Of a stretch of 64,000 bases of DNA, positions 34,292 through 43,181 are shown in pieces. Under the pieces are notes generated by a model that saw only the letters and a program-made list of their open reading frames with translations, had not been told where the DNA came from and did no database searches. Numbering within the stretch: position 1 is the stretch's first letter; each line of letters opens with the position of its first letter. The DNA is from Paenibacillus pabuli NBRC 13638 (GTDB lineage Bacteria > Bacillota > Bacilli > Paenibacillales > Paenibacillaceae): contig NZ_BCNM01000003.1 in NCBI RefSeq assembly GCF_001514495.1, positions 186,001-250,000 on the forward strand. The letters are read 5' to 3'. The position numbers and the translations under genes were made by a program.

Positions 34292-34837
34292 CTAACCATT
34301 CGTGTCGGAGCAGAATACCGACAAATACTTGACTTCATCGGTCACCAGCATGTATTTATGGTTTTCCACCGAATCGAAATACAAGCTGTCACCGGCATTT
34401 AAAGTGTACTCTTCCTTCCCTACGTAATAAATCATTGTGCCTTCGAGGACATAAATAAATTCCTGCCCGACATGGGAAATCGTTCTTTTGCCCGTTTTGC
34501 CTTTCTGTGCAACAAAGTAAAACGGCTGCATCAGTTTTTCCGGCCGTTCGGCCGCTATGGCGGAAAACAGATACCCTCGATCCGTCTGGACCATTTTTTC
34601 CATGCTCCTGGCTTTTGGCGTGTACACCGTTCCGTTAAAATCGTTATCGTCCAGCAAAATGGAAATTTTGGTTCCAAGCGTTTCGGCAATCTTGATCAGC
34701 GTACCGATGGGAGGAACCGTCTTCCCGTTTTCGATTTTGGACAACAAGCTTTTGGTAAATCCGCAAACCTTTGCGATGTCATCTTGACTACGGTTTTGTT
34801 CCTTTCGAAGCTTTCGGATTTTGCTTCCCAGTTCCAT
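34292..34837 (-). CDS. XRE-family regulator with C-terminal cupin domain
   Basis: The 181-residue protein has an N-terminal helix-turn-helix (IRKLRKEQNRSQDDIAKVCG, KSLLSKIENGKTVPP) and a C-terminal cupin (ISHVGQEFIYVLEGTMIYYV and LNAGDSLYFDS). This class often senses a small metabolite such as an amino acid or polyamine in the cupin barrel. It is the first gene of the island as transcribed and precedes the two-component genes by 15 bases, so the island appears to have both an internal metabolite sensor and an external sensor. AGGAG lies upstream of the ATG. Its role as hydroxyproline sensor is inference. Confidence 0.87.
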   Translation of the reverse strand: MELGSKIRKLRKEQNRSQDDIAKVCGFTKSLLSKIENGKTVPPIGTLIKIAETLGTKISILLDDNDFNGTVYTPKARSMEKMVQTDRGYLFSAIAAERPEKLMQPFYFVAQKGKTGKRTISHVGQEFIYVLEGTMIYYVGKEEYTLNAGDSLYFDSVENHKYMLVTDEVKYLSVFCSDTNG

Positions 34838-34974
34838 TCCATTGATCTCCTAACTAAGCGTCATTCAACATAGTTTAATCATATGAAACAACATCAAATC
34901 CAAATTGTCAATAAATTTTAACAAACAGACCTAGACAACTTAACATAGCTGTGATATCAATTATGTCGAAATCT

Positions 34975-35181
34975 TGGGTTGCTCAAAGGCTGCATTCACA
35001 GCTAGGCGTATGATCGAGCCCGAGAGTGTGTTTGGGCAAATGAAGAACAATCGCGGGTTTCGAAGTTCTTGCTTCGCGGCTTGCAAAAAGTAAGCTTGGA
35101 GGTCGGGTGGCTTGGCCTTGCCCACAATCTACTCAAGAAAGCCACGATCACGGAAAAACGCAAACGAGACGAAACAGAATA
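34975..35181 (+). pseudogene. Remnant of an IS1182-type (DUF772/DDE) transposase, C-terminal end, frameshifted
   Basis: Conceptual translation gives MIEPESVFGQMKNNRGFR in one frame (35011-35064), then after a frameshift FLLRGLQKVSLEVGWLGLAHN and a basic tail ending RKRDETE-stop at 35181. This is the conserved C-terminus of IS1182-family transposases. Upstream only a few residues (CSKAAF-like) remain, so most of the gene is deleted. An imperfect inverted repeat of about 17-bp arms (35162-35202) covers its end and may be the old element end. It marks the right edge of the catabolic island. Confidence 0.75.
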
Positions 35182-35203
35182 GACCTCTGCTTCGTCCCGT
35201 TTG

Positions 35204-35242
35204 AACATATCAATGTTATTGCTCCCAATCGATATGTTTTTT
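35204..35242 (+). terminator. Possible terminator after the transposase remnant
   Basis: AACATATC (35204-35211) pairs with GATATGTT (35231-35238), followed by a run of T. The long loop makes it a modest candidate; it could be part of the former insertion element. Confidence 0.4.
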
Positions 35243-35321
35243 AGAGCTTTTGAGCCCCCCCTTTAATTTTCTATCTATGACAATGATTTTCACACCGTGT
35301 TGGAGCGTCACTTAATTCACT

Positions 35322-36971
35322 CTACTTCTTGAAATCCGCCTGCTGCTGTTCATAGATTTCATAGAAATCGTCCCAGACAAGTACATTGTCCTTTTCCTTG
35401 CTCCACCATTCTTTGTACCACGCTTCGATCTCCGGGCCACCACCCTGCTCCCACTTTTGCTCCCCTTCAGCAGCAGCCTGCTCAACCGTATACTTACTGC
35501 CGCTAATAATGGAACGTGTGAAAATATCATTAATGGCTGTTGTCACATTGGTAAGCTTCACCTGAAGCTCTTTGGGCAGCTGCGGCATATGTTCCGAATG
35601 GGTAACGCCTTCTCCCACTGGCAGATCGTTCATGTATACTTCCCGTGCTTCTTTGAAGAGACGAAGTCCTTCCTTCTGGGACGGGATTTCCTCACTGAAC
35701 AGCATTTCGGTGTAACCGCATTTGCCTTCCTCCAGGCGGCTGTACAGCATCGCGTAATCTCCAGCCCAGCTTATTTCCTGTTTGTACTTTTCCTGGTCAG
35801 ATATACGCGGGCAGCCCTGTTCGTTCAACGTATAATGAGTGCCTTCGAACCCGTTCTTGACCGTTCGGCCTGTCTCTGTTTTGGTTAGAAAATCGATATA
35901 TTGAATGACGGCTTCCGGATTTTTGGCACGGGCATTCACAACCGCCGTCATCTGTACCGGGTTATTCCATACCATCGTATATTGACCCACCGATGTGGAA
36001 GGCAGGGCAATGACCTTCAGCTTGGCATCAGGCACATTCTGCATGAGTGTATCCAGTTCCTTGGCCGCAAATCCGGTGTAATCAGCCGTCATTGCGGCAT
36101 ACATGCCAATTTTCCCGTTCAGGAAATCCTGCTTGGACTTGGCTCCATCTTTGTCAGTCAGAAAATCCTTGTCTACTACCCCCGCCTCAAACAATGCCCG
36201 CTTAAACGCCGTCATTTCCTTCATGTGATTGGGGCCGACCACGATCTCCCCGTCCTCCACATTCACCCAGTTGGCATTGTACATGTAGCGGAATAATCCC
36301 GCAGTGTCCCCAAACTGCAAACCTCCGATTCCATACGTATCATCAGCACCGTTCCCATCCGGGTCATTCTCTGTGAATGCCTTGGCGACCGCCAGCATCT
36401 CTGCTTCGTTCGTCGGCACCTCCAGGTTCAGCTTTTCCAGCCAATCTTCACGGATGAAGAAACTGGTCAGCGGAAATACCTCATTCATTCGGCCCACTTC
36501 ATATAACTTGCCATCGCTCTTGATCCCAGCCTTCTTTAACTGCGGATACTTTTCCATCAGCGCTTTATAATCCACACTGGAGTTCTCGATCAGTTCATCC
36601 AGCGGCATCAGTTGTTTTTGATTAAATAACGTATTCCGAATAGGCGTTCCAAATTCAAAAATAACGTCCGGTGCACTGCCTGAAGCAAACAGCACGTTTA
36701 ATTTGGATTGGGATTCCCATCGAGGAACCGCCGTATATTTCACGTTGGCCGGGCCGTTCTCATTGATCCACTTGGACCACATGTTATCCTCAATCGTGCC
36801 CATGCCGCTTGGTACGGCGCCCCGATCATAGATCGTCGACGTTATGTTGCCGCGCGCACCTTCCCCTTCAGCCTGCTCACTTCCACTTTCTCCCGAACAT
36901 CCCCCCAGTATTCCGCCGATCAAGCCCAGAACAAGACCGGACTTCATCCATGCCTTGATGGATATCGCCAT
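35322..36971 (-). CDS. Extracellular solute-binding lipoprotein (LplA-like), second CUT1 cassette
   Basis: The 549-residue precursor has a lipoprotein signal ending GGILGGC (cysteine about residue 25). The mature protein is a large binding protein of the LplA/YtcQ class common in Paenibacillus, with SKLNVLFASGSAPDVIF near residue 90. It captures an oligosaccharide and passes it to the two permeases encoded upstream. It is the last gene of a three-gene minus-strand unit, 62 bases after the MalG-type permease gene. GAGGG precedes the ATG. The substrate is unknown, but the adjacent two-component system and the cre box show it to be a regulated carbon-uptake system. Confidence 0.88.
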   Translation of the reverse strand: MAISIKAWMKSGLVLGLIGGILGGCSGESGSEQAEGEGARGNITSTIYDRGAVPSGMGTIEDNMWSKWINENGPANVKYTAVPRWESQSKLNVLFASGSAPDVIFEFGTPIRNTLFNQKQLMPLDELIENSSVDYKALMEKYPQLKKAGIKSDGKLYEVGRMNEVFPLTSFFIREDWLEKLNLEVPTNEAEMLAVAKAFTENDPDGNGADDTYGIGGLQFGDTAGLFRYMYNANWVNVEDGEIVVGPNHMKEMTAFKRALFEAGVVDKDFLTDKDGAKSKQDFLNGKIGMYAAMTADYTGFAAKELDTLMQNVPDAKLKVIALPSTSVGQYTMVWNNPVQMTAVVNARAKNPEAVIQYIDFLTKTETGRTVKNGFEGTHYTLNEQGCPRISDQEKYKQEISWAGDYAMLYSRLEEGKCGYTEMLFSEEIPSQKEGLRLFKEAREVYMNDLPVGEGVTHSEHMPQLPKELQVKLTNVTTAINDIFTRSIISGSKYTVEQAAAEGEQKWEQGGGPEIEAWYKEWWSKEKDNVLVWDDFYEIYEQQQADFKK

Positions 36972-37033
36972 AAGATCAGACCCTCTTTCTTATATAATGT
37001 GAAATGAAATAAGCGAATGGCTTGCAGCCTGCA

Positions 37034-37903
37034 CTACCCTTTGATGGAGCCCAGCATGACACCTTTAACAAAGTACTTTTGCAAGAACGGATAAACTGCC
37101 AAAATGGGAATGACCATCACGATTACGGCCGCTGCCCGAATGCCTTCTGGCGTCAGATTTGAAATCATCGTCGGATCGGTAAAATCCTGCACGTTCAGAT
37201 TGGACATAATCATATTTTGGACCAATACAGTCATGTTGTACTTGGAGGTATCGTTGATGTAAATCATCACACTCATGAATGAATTCCAGTACCCTACACC
37301 ATAGAACAGAGCAATGGTCGCCAGCAACGGTTTGGACAAAGGAAGCACGATCCGAAATAACAAACCGAGCTCTCCGCATCCATCGATGCGTGCAGCTTCG
37401 TCCACTTCCCCTGGCAGATTTTCAAAATACGATCTCATAATCAGCATGTTATACGTACTTACCAGACCTGGCAGCCAAAGTGCACCATAACTGTTCACCA
37501 GTCCAAGGTTCTGCACCACCAGATAAGTCGGAATCAATCCGCCGTTAAAAATCATCGTGAATACCATCGCCATCGTAAAAAACCTGCGGTGGTAAAAGTG
37601 CCTGCGCGACAGCGGATACGCCGCCATAATCGTAACAGCCATACTGAGCCCTGTGCCGATTAATGTGATCTCCACACTGTTCCAGAACGCATTCAGGATC
37701 GGCGTCCCGGTCAATAGACTATGATAGGAAAACCAGGTGAAGTCGACTGGCCATAGCCCTACTTTACCGGATACCACAGCTCTTGCATCGCTCAATGACA
37801 GAGCCACAATATTCAGGAGAGGCAGGATACAGCTGATGGCGACCAATGTTAACAACACATAATTGATCATATAAAAGACTTGTTCTCCTCGTGTTTTTCT
37901 CAC
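37034..37903 (-). CDS. CUT1 ABC transporter permease (LplC/MalG type)
   Basis: The 289-residue protein has six membrane helices, the MalG-type docking loop (VDEAARIDGCGELGLLFRI near residue 165, LPLSKPLL after it) and the family ending YFVKGVMLGSIKG. Translation starts at GTG 37903, with GGGAGG nine bases upstream. It is the second gene of the cassette, 15 bases after the LplB-type permease gene. As in the first cassette no ATPase is encoded. Confidence 0.9.
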   Translation of the reverse strand: MRKTRGEQVFYMINYVLLTLVAISCILPLLNIVALSLSDARAVVSGKVGLWPVDFTWFSYHSLLTGTPILNAFWNSVEITLIGTGLSMAVTIMAAYPLSRRHFYHRRFFTMAMVFTMIFNGGLIPTYLVVQNLGLVNSYGALWLPGLVSTYNMLIMRSYFENLPGEVDEAARIDGCGELGLLFRIVLPLSKPLLATIALFYGVGYWNSFMSVMIYINDTSKYNMTVLVQNMIMSNLNVQDFTDPTMISNLTPEGIRAAAVIVMVIPILAVYPFLQKYFVKGVMLGSIKG

Positions 37904-37918
37904 TCTGTTCCGCCTCCC

Positions 37919-38890
37919 TTACCACAAACCTTCATTAAATCGACGTGCAATATAGTTGGCACAATAGATGAGAATAAAAGCGACCAGCGATTCGAATAAT
38001 CCCATCGCCGTCGTCAGGCTGAACTGTGCTCCCTGAAGACCTGTGCGATAAATATACGTACTGATGACATCGGCAACCTCGTTCACGTTAGAGTTCTGCA
38101 GCATATACACTTGGTCAAATCCAACTTCCATCACTCGCCCCATCGACAGAATAAGCAGCAAAATAATGGTGGAGCGAATGCCCGGAAGGGTTACGTGCCA
38201 GATCTGTCGAAGTTTGCTCGCCCCATCCATCTGTGCAGCTTCGTACTGGCTTGGATCGATGGTCGTTAGTGCCGCCAGAAAAATAATCGCGTTAAAGCCC
38301 ATGTCCTTCCAGATACCTGACCCGACAAACACGGCGATCCAGGAGCCTTTGTTGTACATGAATGGATACGGCTCTCCCGTCCAGGCTTCCACCCATCGGT
38401 TCACGATTCCGTTCTCCAGTGAAAATACGGTCATGATCATCATCGCGATGATGACCCAGGAGAAGAAGTGCGGCATGTACACCACGGTCTGCACGGTCCG
38501 CTTAAACGCCATGTTTCTCACTTCATTCAGCATGATCGCCAGAATAATCGGAATGGGAAAACCTACGATGATGCTCAACAGACTGAGGAAGAGGGTATTA
38601 CGGATAATCTCCACCGTACGCGGATCGCTGAATAGGGTATGAAAATGATCCAAGCCCACCCATGGACTGTTCCAGAGTCCGTCATAGAAGTTGTAATCCT
38701 TGAAGGCGATGACCAGCCCTCCGATCGGCGCATAACGAAAGGTAAGATAAAACAGTATCACCGGCAGAAACATCAAAATTAACGGAATATTGGTTTTGAA
38801 ACGGCGAAGCCGCTGCTGCCGAATTCTCTGCCTTACTTCATTGTCAGGCGGTTCCAGCCCTGGCGGCCTCACGGCCAGTTCTCCCTTCAT
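37919..38890 (-). CDS. CUT1 ABC transporter permease (LplB/MalF type)
   Basis: The 323-residue protein has a cytoplasmic N-terminal leader of about 40 residues, six helices and the docking loop with QYEAAQMDGASKLRQIWHVT near residue 195. The ATG at 38890 has GAGGAG eight bases upstream; the longer in-frame reading to 38968 would run through the promoter and cre site. It is the first gene of the second CUT1 cassette, and its promoter overlaps a perfect cre box, so the whole cassette should be under catabolite repression. Confidence 0.9.
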   Translation of the reverse strand: MKGELAVRPPGLEPPDNEVRQRIRQQRLRRFKTNIPLILMFLPVILFYLTFRYAPIGGLVIAFKDYNFYDGLWNSPWVGLDHFHTLFSDPRTVEIIRNTLFLSLLSIIVGFPIPIILAIMLNEVRNMAFKRTVQTVVYMPHFFSWVIIAMMIMTVFSLENGIVNRWVEAWTGEPYPFMYNKGSWIAVFVGSGIWKDMGFNAIIFLAALTTIDPSQYEAAQMDGASKLRQIWHVTLPGIRSTIILLLILSMGRVMEVGFDQVYMLQNSNVNEVADVISTYIYRTGLQGAQFSLTTAMGLFESLVAFILIYCANYIARRFNEGLW

Positions 38891-38940
38891 GTTCACCACT
38901 CCTCTCTGCTGCTGATGTCTATAGTTGTATTTTAGATAAA

Positions 38941-38968
38941 AATGTAAGCGTAAACATTTGATATTCAA
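38941..38968 (-). promoter_or_regulatory. Promoter with overlapping perfect cre site (CcpA)
   Basis: ATGTAAGCGTAAACA at 38942-38956 matches the cre consensus WTGNAANCGNWNNCW at every position and lies in a longer AAATGT/ACATTT dyad. Read on the minus strand, TTGAAT (-35) and TACATT (-10) are separated by 16 bp, and the cre covers the spacer and -10. CcpA bound here should block the three-gene CUT1 cassette when preferred sugars are present. Confidence 0.75.
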
Positions 38969-38989
38969 CGATCCTTTTTTAAATTTCTA

Positions 38990-39016
38990 CGCAAAATAAC
39001 CCCACATCGTGGGGCT
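38990..39016 (-). terminator. Terminator of the second two-component operon
   Basis: CCCCAC-ATC-GTGGGG is a perfect 6-bp stem; on the minus strand it is followed by TTATTTTG. It lies about 80 bases after the response regulator stop. Confidence 0.75.
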
Positions 39017-39094
39017 GTGATGATAGCGAGCATGGTGTTAGGACCATCTTGGTCATGGTTGGCTTAGACAAAAGATGACTGATTCCATCCACAT

Positions 39095-40171
39095 CTATCC
39101 GTTGCTCTCAAGGCTCGGCTGCTTGCGAAATTCACGGGGCGAAAGCCCGGTGATCTGTTTGAACACAGTTGTAAAATAACTGGAGTTATCGAACCCGGTC
39201 TGTTCGGCAATGTCCGCCATGCTCTGCCGGGTGCTGCGCAGCAGCAGCTTCGCTTTCTCCACTCTCCGCTTGCTGACGTACTGGCTGAAACCATGACCGA
39301 TTTCTTTTTTGAACAGGTGACTGAGATAGTTGGGGGTCACATGAACATGTGCGGCTGCGGCCTGGAGCGTGCAGTTGATAGAATAGTTCATCTCGATATA
39401 CTGAAGGACCCGTGGGACCACATGATCCTGCTGTTCTTGCATAAGTCGCACCAACATACCAAGCCATTCTTTACTTTTGCAGCGTGCCCAAGCCATCACT
39501 TCTTGAACCGTATGAATCCATAACAACGGATCAGAGCCGAACTCGTCAGCCCCCGCAGATTCCTGTATACGCAACTGCTGTACAAGCAGATCGGTCATCA
39601 CCTTCATGAGCATCTGAATCTCGGCTTTGCATTCGGGCAAAGGCATCCGTGAAGCTTTGCTGAACAGCTCTTCAATCCGCGCTTCCATCTGTGGGACTTG
39701 ATGATTCAACAATAGCGAGTCCAGTTCCTCTCGCAACCTCTCCAAACGATCTGCCTGACTGTAATGCTCCCTAATCCGGTTATCGGATTGTCGCTGGCGG
39801 TATCGCTCATGCGCTTTGCGCAGAACACGACAGGCTTCATCGAGAGAAAAGGGCTTCAGCAGAAACTCCATGGCGCCATAACGGATGGCGCGCTGCGCAT
39901 ACTCAAACTCCCGATAGCCGGTCAAAATGATGATCATAATGTCCTGACCGCTATCATGGATCTGTTCCGCCAGATCCAAGCCGTCCATCACCGGCATATT
40001 GATATCCGTTATGATCAGATCCGGTGTACAGCTGCCCACGGCCTGTAGCGCTTCTTCGCCGTCGGCCGCTTCTCCAACCACTTCCCAACCGAGCGGATTG
40101 TTGCGAACCAGATGGATCAATCCCTGCCGAAACATCGCTTCATCATCAACTACGAGCATTCTTCCATTCAA
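39095..40171 (-). CDS. AraC-family response regulator, YesN type
   Basis: The 358-residue regulator has a receiver domain (MLVVDDEAMFRQGLIHLV; phospho-acceptor Asp in LIITDINMP near residue 57) and a C-terminal AraC domain (CTLQAAAAHVHVTPNYLSHLF, TGFDNSSYFTTVFKQITG). The middle region is shorter than in the island's YesN. Translation probably starts at TTG 40171, about 10 bases after GAGGAG; the in-frame ATG four codons later is too far from the ribosome site. It follows the kinase gene by 46 bases and precedes the CUT1 cassette, which it probably activates. Confidence 0.9.
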   Translation of the reverse strand: MNGRMLVVDDEAMFRQGLIHLVRNNPLGWEVVGEAADGEEALQAVGSCTPDLIITDINMPVMDGLDLAEQIHDSGQDIMIIILTGYREFEYAQRAIRYGAMEFLLKPFSLDEACRVLRKAHERYRQRQSDNRIREHYSQADRLERLREELDSLLLNHQVPQMEARIEELFSKASRMPLPECKAEIQMLMKVMTDLLVQQLRIQESAGADEFGSDPLLWIHTVQEVMAWARCKSKEWLGMLVRLMQEQQDHVVPRVLQYIEMNYSINCTLQAAAAHVHVTPNYLSHLFKKEIGHGFSQYVSKRRVEKAKLLLRSTRQSMADIAEQTGFDNSSYFTTVFKQITGLSPREFRKQPSLESNG

Positions 40172-40217
40172 TGGATGTATTCTCCTCTCAGCATGTTATC
40201 TGTTCACGTCTAGCAAC

Positions 40218-41996
40218 CTATTCCACCTGATAGGGCAAACGAAGCCGCACCAGCGTTCCCACTTCAGCTGTGGATTCGATCTGCACACCATAAGACTCGC
40301 CATGAATCAGTTCGATTCGTCGGAGTACACTTCGCATGCCAATGTGTTGACGCTCCTCATCAGCGTGCGCCAAAGGTGCCAAAATACGATCCACCATGGA
40401 TGGGTCCATCCCGCATCCGTTATCGGCTATCTCCAGGATAAGCATGTCCGATTCTGCATCATTTCCCGCGTACCGGAAGCCGCGAATCTCAAGACGACGA
40501 TTGTCTCTTTTGTCCGCAAAGGCATGAACAAACACATTCTCCACAATGGGTTGCAGCAGCAGCCGAATCACCTGGCAACGGAGCAGTTCAGAAGGAACAG
40601 AAATCTCGATCGATAAGGCCTCCTGATACCGGGCCTGCTGAATCTGCAGGTAATGGTCAATCTGGGTCATCTCATCCTGCAGGGTAGTCAACCGCTGGAC
40701 TGGCTCCAGTGTATATTGCAGCATCTCGGACAAGGCCGTAACCAGACGCGCCGACTTCTCATCTCCAAGCATATAGAACTTCCAGAAAAACATGCTTAAT
40801 GTGTTATACAGAAAATGTGGATTCAACTGGGCCTGTATAGCCTTAAGCTCAGCTTGCTTTTCACTTAACTCGCGCTCATACACTTCATGTATCAACGTAT
40901 CGATCCGTGATGCCATGGCGTTGAATCGTTCTCCGATGAAACCCAGCTCATCCTGTGTCTGAATCGGAACGCGTGTATCAAATCGTCCGTCGCGCACTCT
41001 TTTCATTGCGTTCACCAGACTGGCCAAAGGACGCAACAGCCTGCGGCTGATGATGGTAATAATGATCCACGAACATAGAACCGTGGCTGCCGCAGAAAAT
41101 ACAGCAACCTTTACGATAATCTTGCCCTTATGTTGAATCTGTGCCAAGGATACTTTGCTGATCAACGTGAACTTGGCTTTGTCCGACGTTTGTTTTGTAT
41201 ACAAATGAGCGGTTCCCTGCTCGTCCCTAATCTCGGTTGCCCCCATGCTTAGTTGTGTAAGCGGTGGTGGGTCCGCATCTTGATTATGAAATGCATATAC
41301 CAGTTTCCCATCTGCATCCAACAAATACGCGGCAATATCTTCATTAAGACGCAGGTCCTTGAGATAGGATTCAAACAGAGAGGTATTAAAGAGGATTAAC
41401 ATGACTCCATACGTCTCCAAATCAACAGAGCGCATTAAACGTCCGGCCAGAATCCAGTTCGATTTTTCCTCCTGAAGGAAAGCATCTGCATCCAGACGGT
41501 TCCATACATATTCCCCTCCCGTCCCTTCCAGCTTATGGACCATCTCAGCCAAATATGAAGGGTCCATCTGTTGGAACGATCCGGCAAACGTGCCGAGATT
41601 AAATATGTTCCCCTTAAGATCATAGATTCGAATTCCCATAATCTCCGGTGCATCGAGACGAACCTGATACAACTGATCATCCAGTTCATCTTCCAGCTTC
41701 ATCTGATCATAGGAGGAAATGCCCGCAGCCTGCGCCTTAATTGCATTTTTCACGGAGGGATTTAGCGTAATGTAGTCCGTCACTTTATACATGTCGTGCA
41801 CCCTGGAATCGAGTCTTGCAAGCACCTGTTCTGCGGTAAGACTATACTGGCGACTCACTTCTTCATTAAACAGCGAAATATGTATGCGATATGTGATTAA
41901 ACCCGTGATGCCTGATATCAATACAGTCGCCACCGACAGAAACAAAATCAGTTTCGTTCTGAATTTAAAGCGTTTACATAAATGGACCCACCTCAT
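40218..41996 (-). CDS. Sensor histidine kinase, YesM type
   Basis: The 592-residue kinase has a membrane helix at about residues 15-35, an extracellular sensor region (about 40-290), a second helix, a HAMP domain (RRLLRPLASLVNAMKRVRDG), the acceptor histidine in QAQLNPHFLYNTLSMFFWK and a C-terminal HATPase domain (EIADNGCGMDP, HIGMRSVLRRI). It should sense an extracellular saccharide and act on the regulator encoded next. GAGGTG lies about eight bases before the ATG. A cre-like box with one mismatch (ATGTAAACGCTTTAA on the minus strand) falls within codons 7-12; its meaning is uncertain. Confidence 0.9.
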   Translation of the reverse strand: MRWVHLCKRFKFRTKLILFLSVATVLISGITGLITYRIHISLFNEEVSRQYSLTAEQVLARLDSRVHDMYKVTDYITLNPSVKNAIKAQAAGISSYDQMKLEDELDDQLYQVRLDAPEIMGIRIYDLKGNIFNLGTFAGSFQQMDPSYLAEMVHKLEGTGGEYVWNRLDADAFLQEEKSNWILAGRLMRSVDLETYGVMLILFNTSLFESYLKDLRLNEDIAAYLLDADGKLVYAFHNQDADPPPLTQLSMGATEIRDEQGTAHLYTKQTSDKAKFTLISKVSLAQIQHKGKIIVKVAVFSAAATVLCSWIIITIISRRLLRPLASLVNAMKRVRDGRFDTRVPIQTQDELGFIGERFNAMASRIDTLIHEVYERELSEKQAELKAIQAQLNPHFLYNTLSMFFWKFYMLGDEKSARLVTALSEMLQYTLEPVQRLTTLQDEMTQIDHYLQIQQARYQEALSIEISVPSELLRCQVIRLLLQPIVENVFVHAFADKRDNRRLEIRGFRYAGNDAESDMLILEIADNGCGMDPSMVDRILAPLAHADEERQHIGMRSVLRRIELIHGESYGVQIESTAEVGTLVRLRLPYQVE

Positions 41997-42128
41997 TGCT
42001 ATTGCACCTCACTCTTGTCCGTGCCTCTTCTTCTTCAAAAAGATATCATACCGCCATCTAAAAAAACAGAAAAAACCTTGCCCGCATCTATGGTGGCCAA
42101 AGTTCCTCCTCTTCTTCCAGAGTAGCAT

Positions 42129-43181
42129 CTACAATCGATGTAACTCCTTCCTCAGATGTTGCCGGCGCTCTGCCACGTAAGCTCGAATCCTCTCCGGCTC
42201 ACCGTAAAAAACGTTCATGTCCCACTTCATGTAAGGGTCTTTCTCCACCTCTTCACGGATCTCATTATGAAGGCGGTAAACAAGTGGCATAATCCTCTTC
42301 TCAGTAAATGCATTCATTAGATGCTGTTGCATCAGCTTCTTGTATTGTTGGCGGAAAATGCGGAATGCCAGTAATCGTCCGGTAAGCTTGTTATAGCCCA
42401 GAATTCGAACGAGATTGGGGTCAACTTTCGTTCCATAACAGTTTCTTCCCCAGGTACCCTCATAATCCCATGGCAGAATGCCGTACTTACGACTTTTGTT
42501 TTTCTCATACCACGTATAATTCTGATGAAATCCATCGAAGTTCCCTGTCAGAACAGCTCCGCTTAGCCAGCGTAAATAATTGTCCGTATCCATCCGTGAC
42601 TGCAAAAAGCGAAATAACTCCTGTCCGGACTTCGTGTTCAGCTGTTGTATAAAGTTACGAAGCTTCGTGCGATCCACATCCTTGCCGCGAATCAGAGTAT
42701 ACCCGGATAATAGATCTCTCCCTTTGTCAGAAGAGTCCGGATCAATTGCAAAACCTGCACGGTCATTCACCGCATAGAAAATGCTGCGAACGGGTATCCT
42801 TCTTTGGCGAAAAAAGAACGATTTTACACCTTCGATCCGCAAGTATACGCCCAGAAGTTGCCCGTTTAAGTAAAGTACGCAGTGCCGCGTAGAAGGCGCG
42901 GGTACACGGATCGACTCGAAAAAACGAAAAGAGAGCGCATTACGCAGCAGCGAAGGGTCATCGTACTCGGCATTAAAATGGAACGTCCGGCTGGAAGTCC
43001 GAATCTCAAATGACTTTTTGACATAGCCACGTGTGTGTCCTCCCCGGTATCGAATCCGGATTGGGAGCTGTTTGCCGTCCATCTGCATCGTGCCGTTCAC
43101 AAAAGTATCTGACCATATATTCGATGTTAGCTGCTGATATTCATTCGCAGACACATTGATGTGGTAGACAGGTAGGGCCAT
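42129..43181 (-). CDS. cotH: CotH-type spore coat protein kinase
   Basis: The 350-residue protein is a CotH-family member: RIRYRGGHTRGYVKKSFEI near residue 45, LYLNGQLLGVYLRIEGV near 105, and the catalytic WDYEGTWGRN near 245. CotH proteins are atypical secretory-type kinases; in Bacillus subtilis CotH phosphorylates the serine-rich tail of CotB and organises the outer coat. The ATG at 43181 is seven bases from the GGCGG ribosome site, so it is preferred over 43187. It diverges from a CotB-like gene whose product has a serine-rich repeat tail, which is the probable phosphorylation target. Confidence 0.9.
   Translation of the reverse strand: MALPVYHINVSANEYQQLTSNIWSDTFVNGTMQMDGKQLPIRIRYRGGHTRGYVKKSFEIRTSSRTFHFNAEYDDPSLLRNALSFRFFESIRVPAPSTRHCVLYLNGQLLGVYLRIEGVKSFFFRQRRIPVRSIFYAVNDRAGFAIDPDSSDKGRDLLSGYTLIRGKDVDRTKLRNFIQQLNTKSGQELFRFLQSRMDTDNYLRWLSGAVLTGNFDGFHQNYTWYEKNKSRKYGILPWDYEGTWGRNCYGTKVDPNLVRILGYNKLTGRLLAFRIFRQQYKKLMQQHLMNAFTEKRIMPLVYRLHNEIREEVEKDPYMKWDMNVFYGEPERIRAYVAERRQHLRKELHRL

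Noticed and set aside
38064..38642. Plus-strand open frame of 192 codons opposite the LplB-type permease gene
   Set aside because: Antisense to a well-supported permease, with no ribosome site and no domain.
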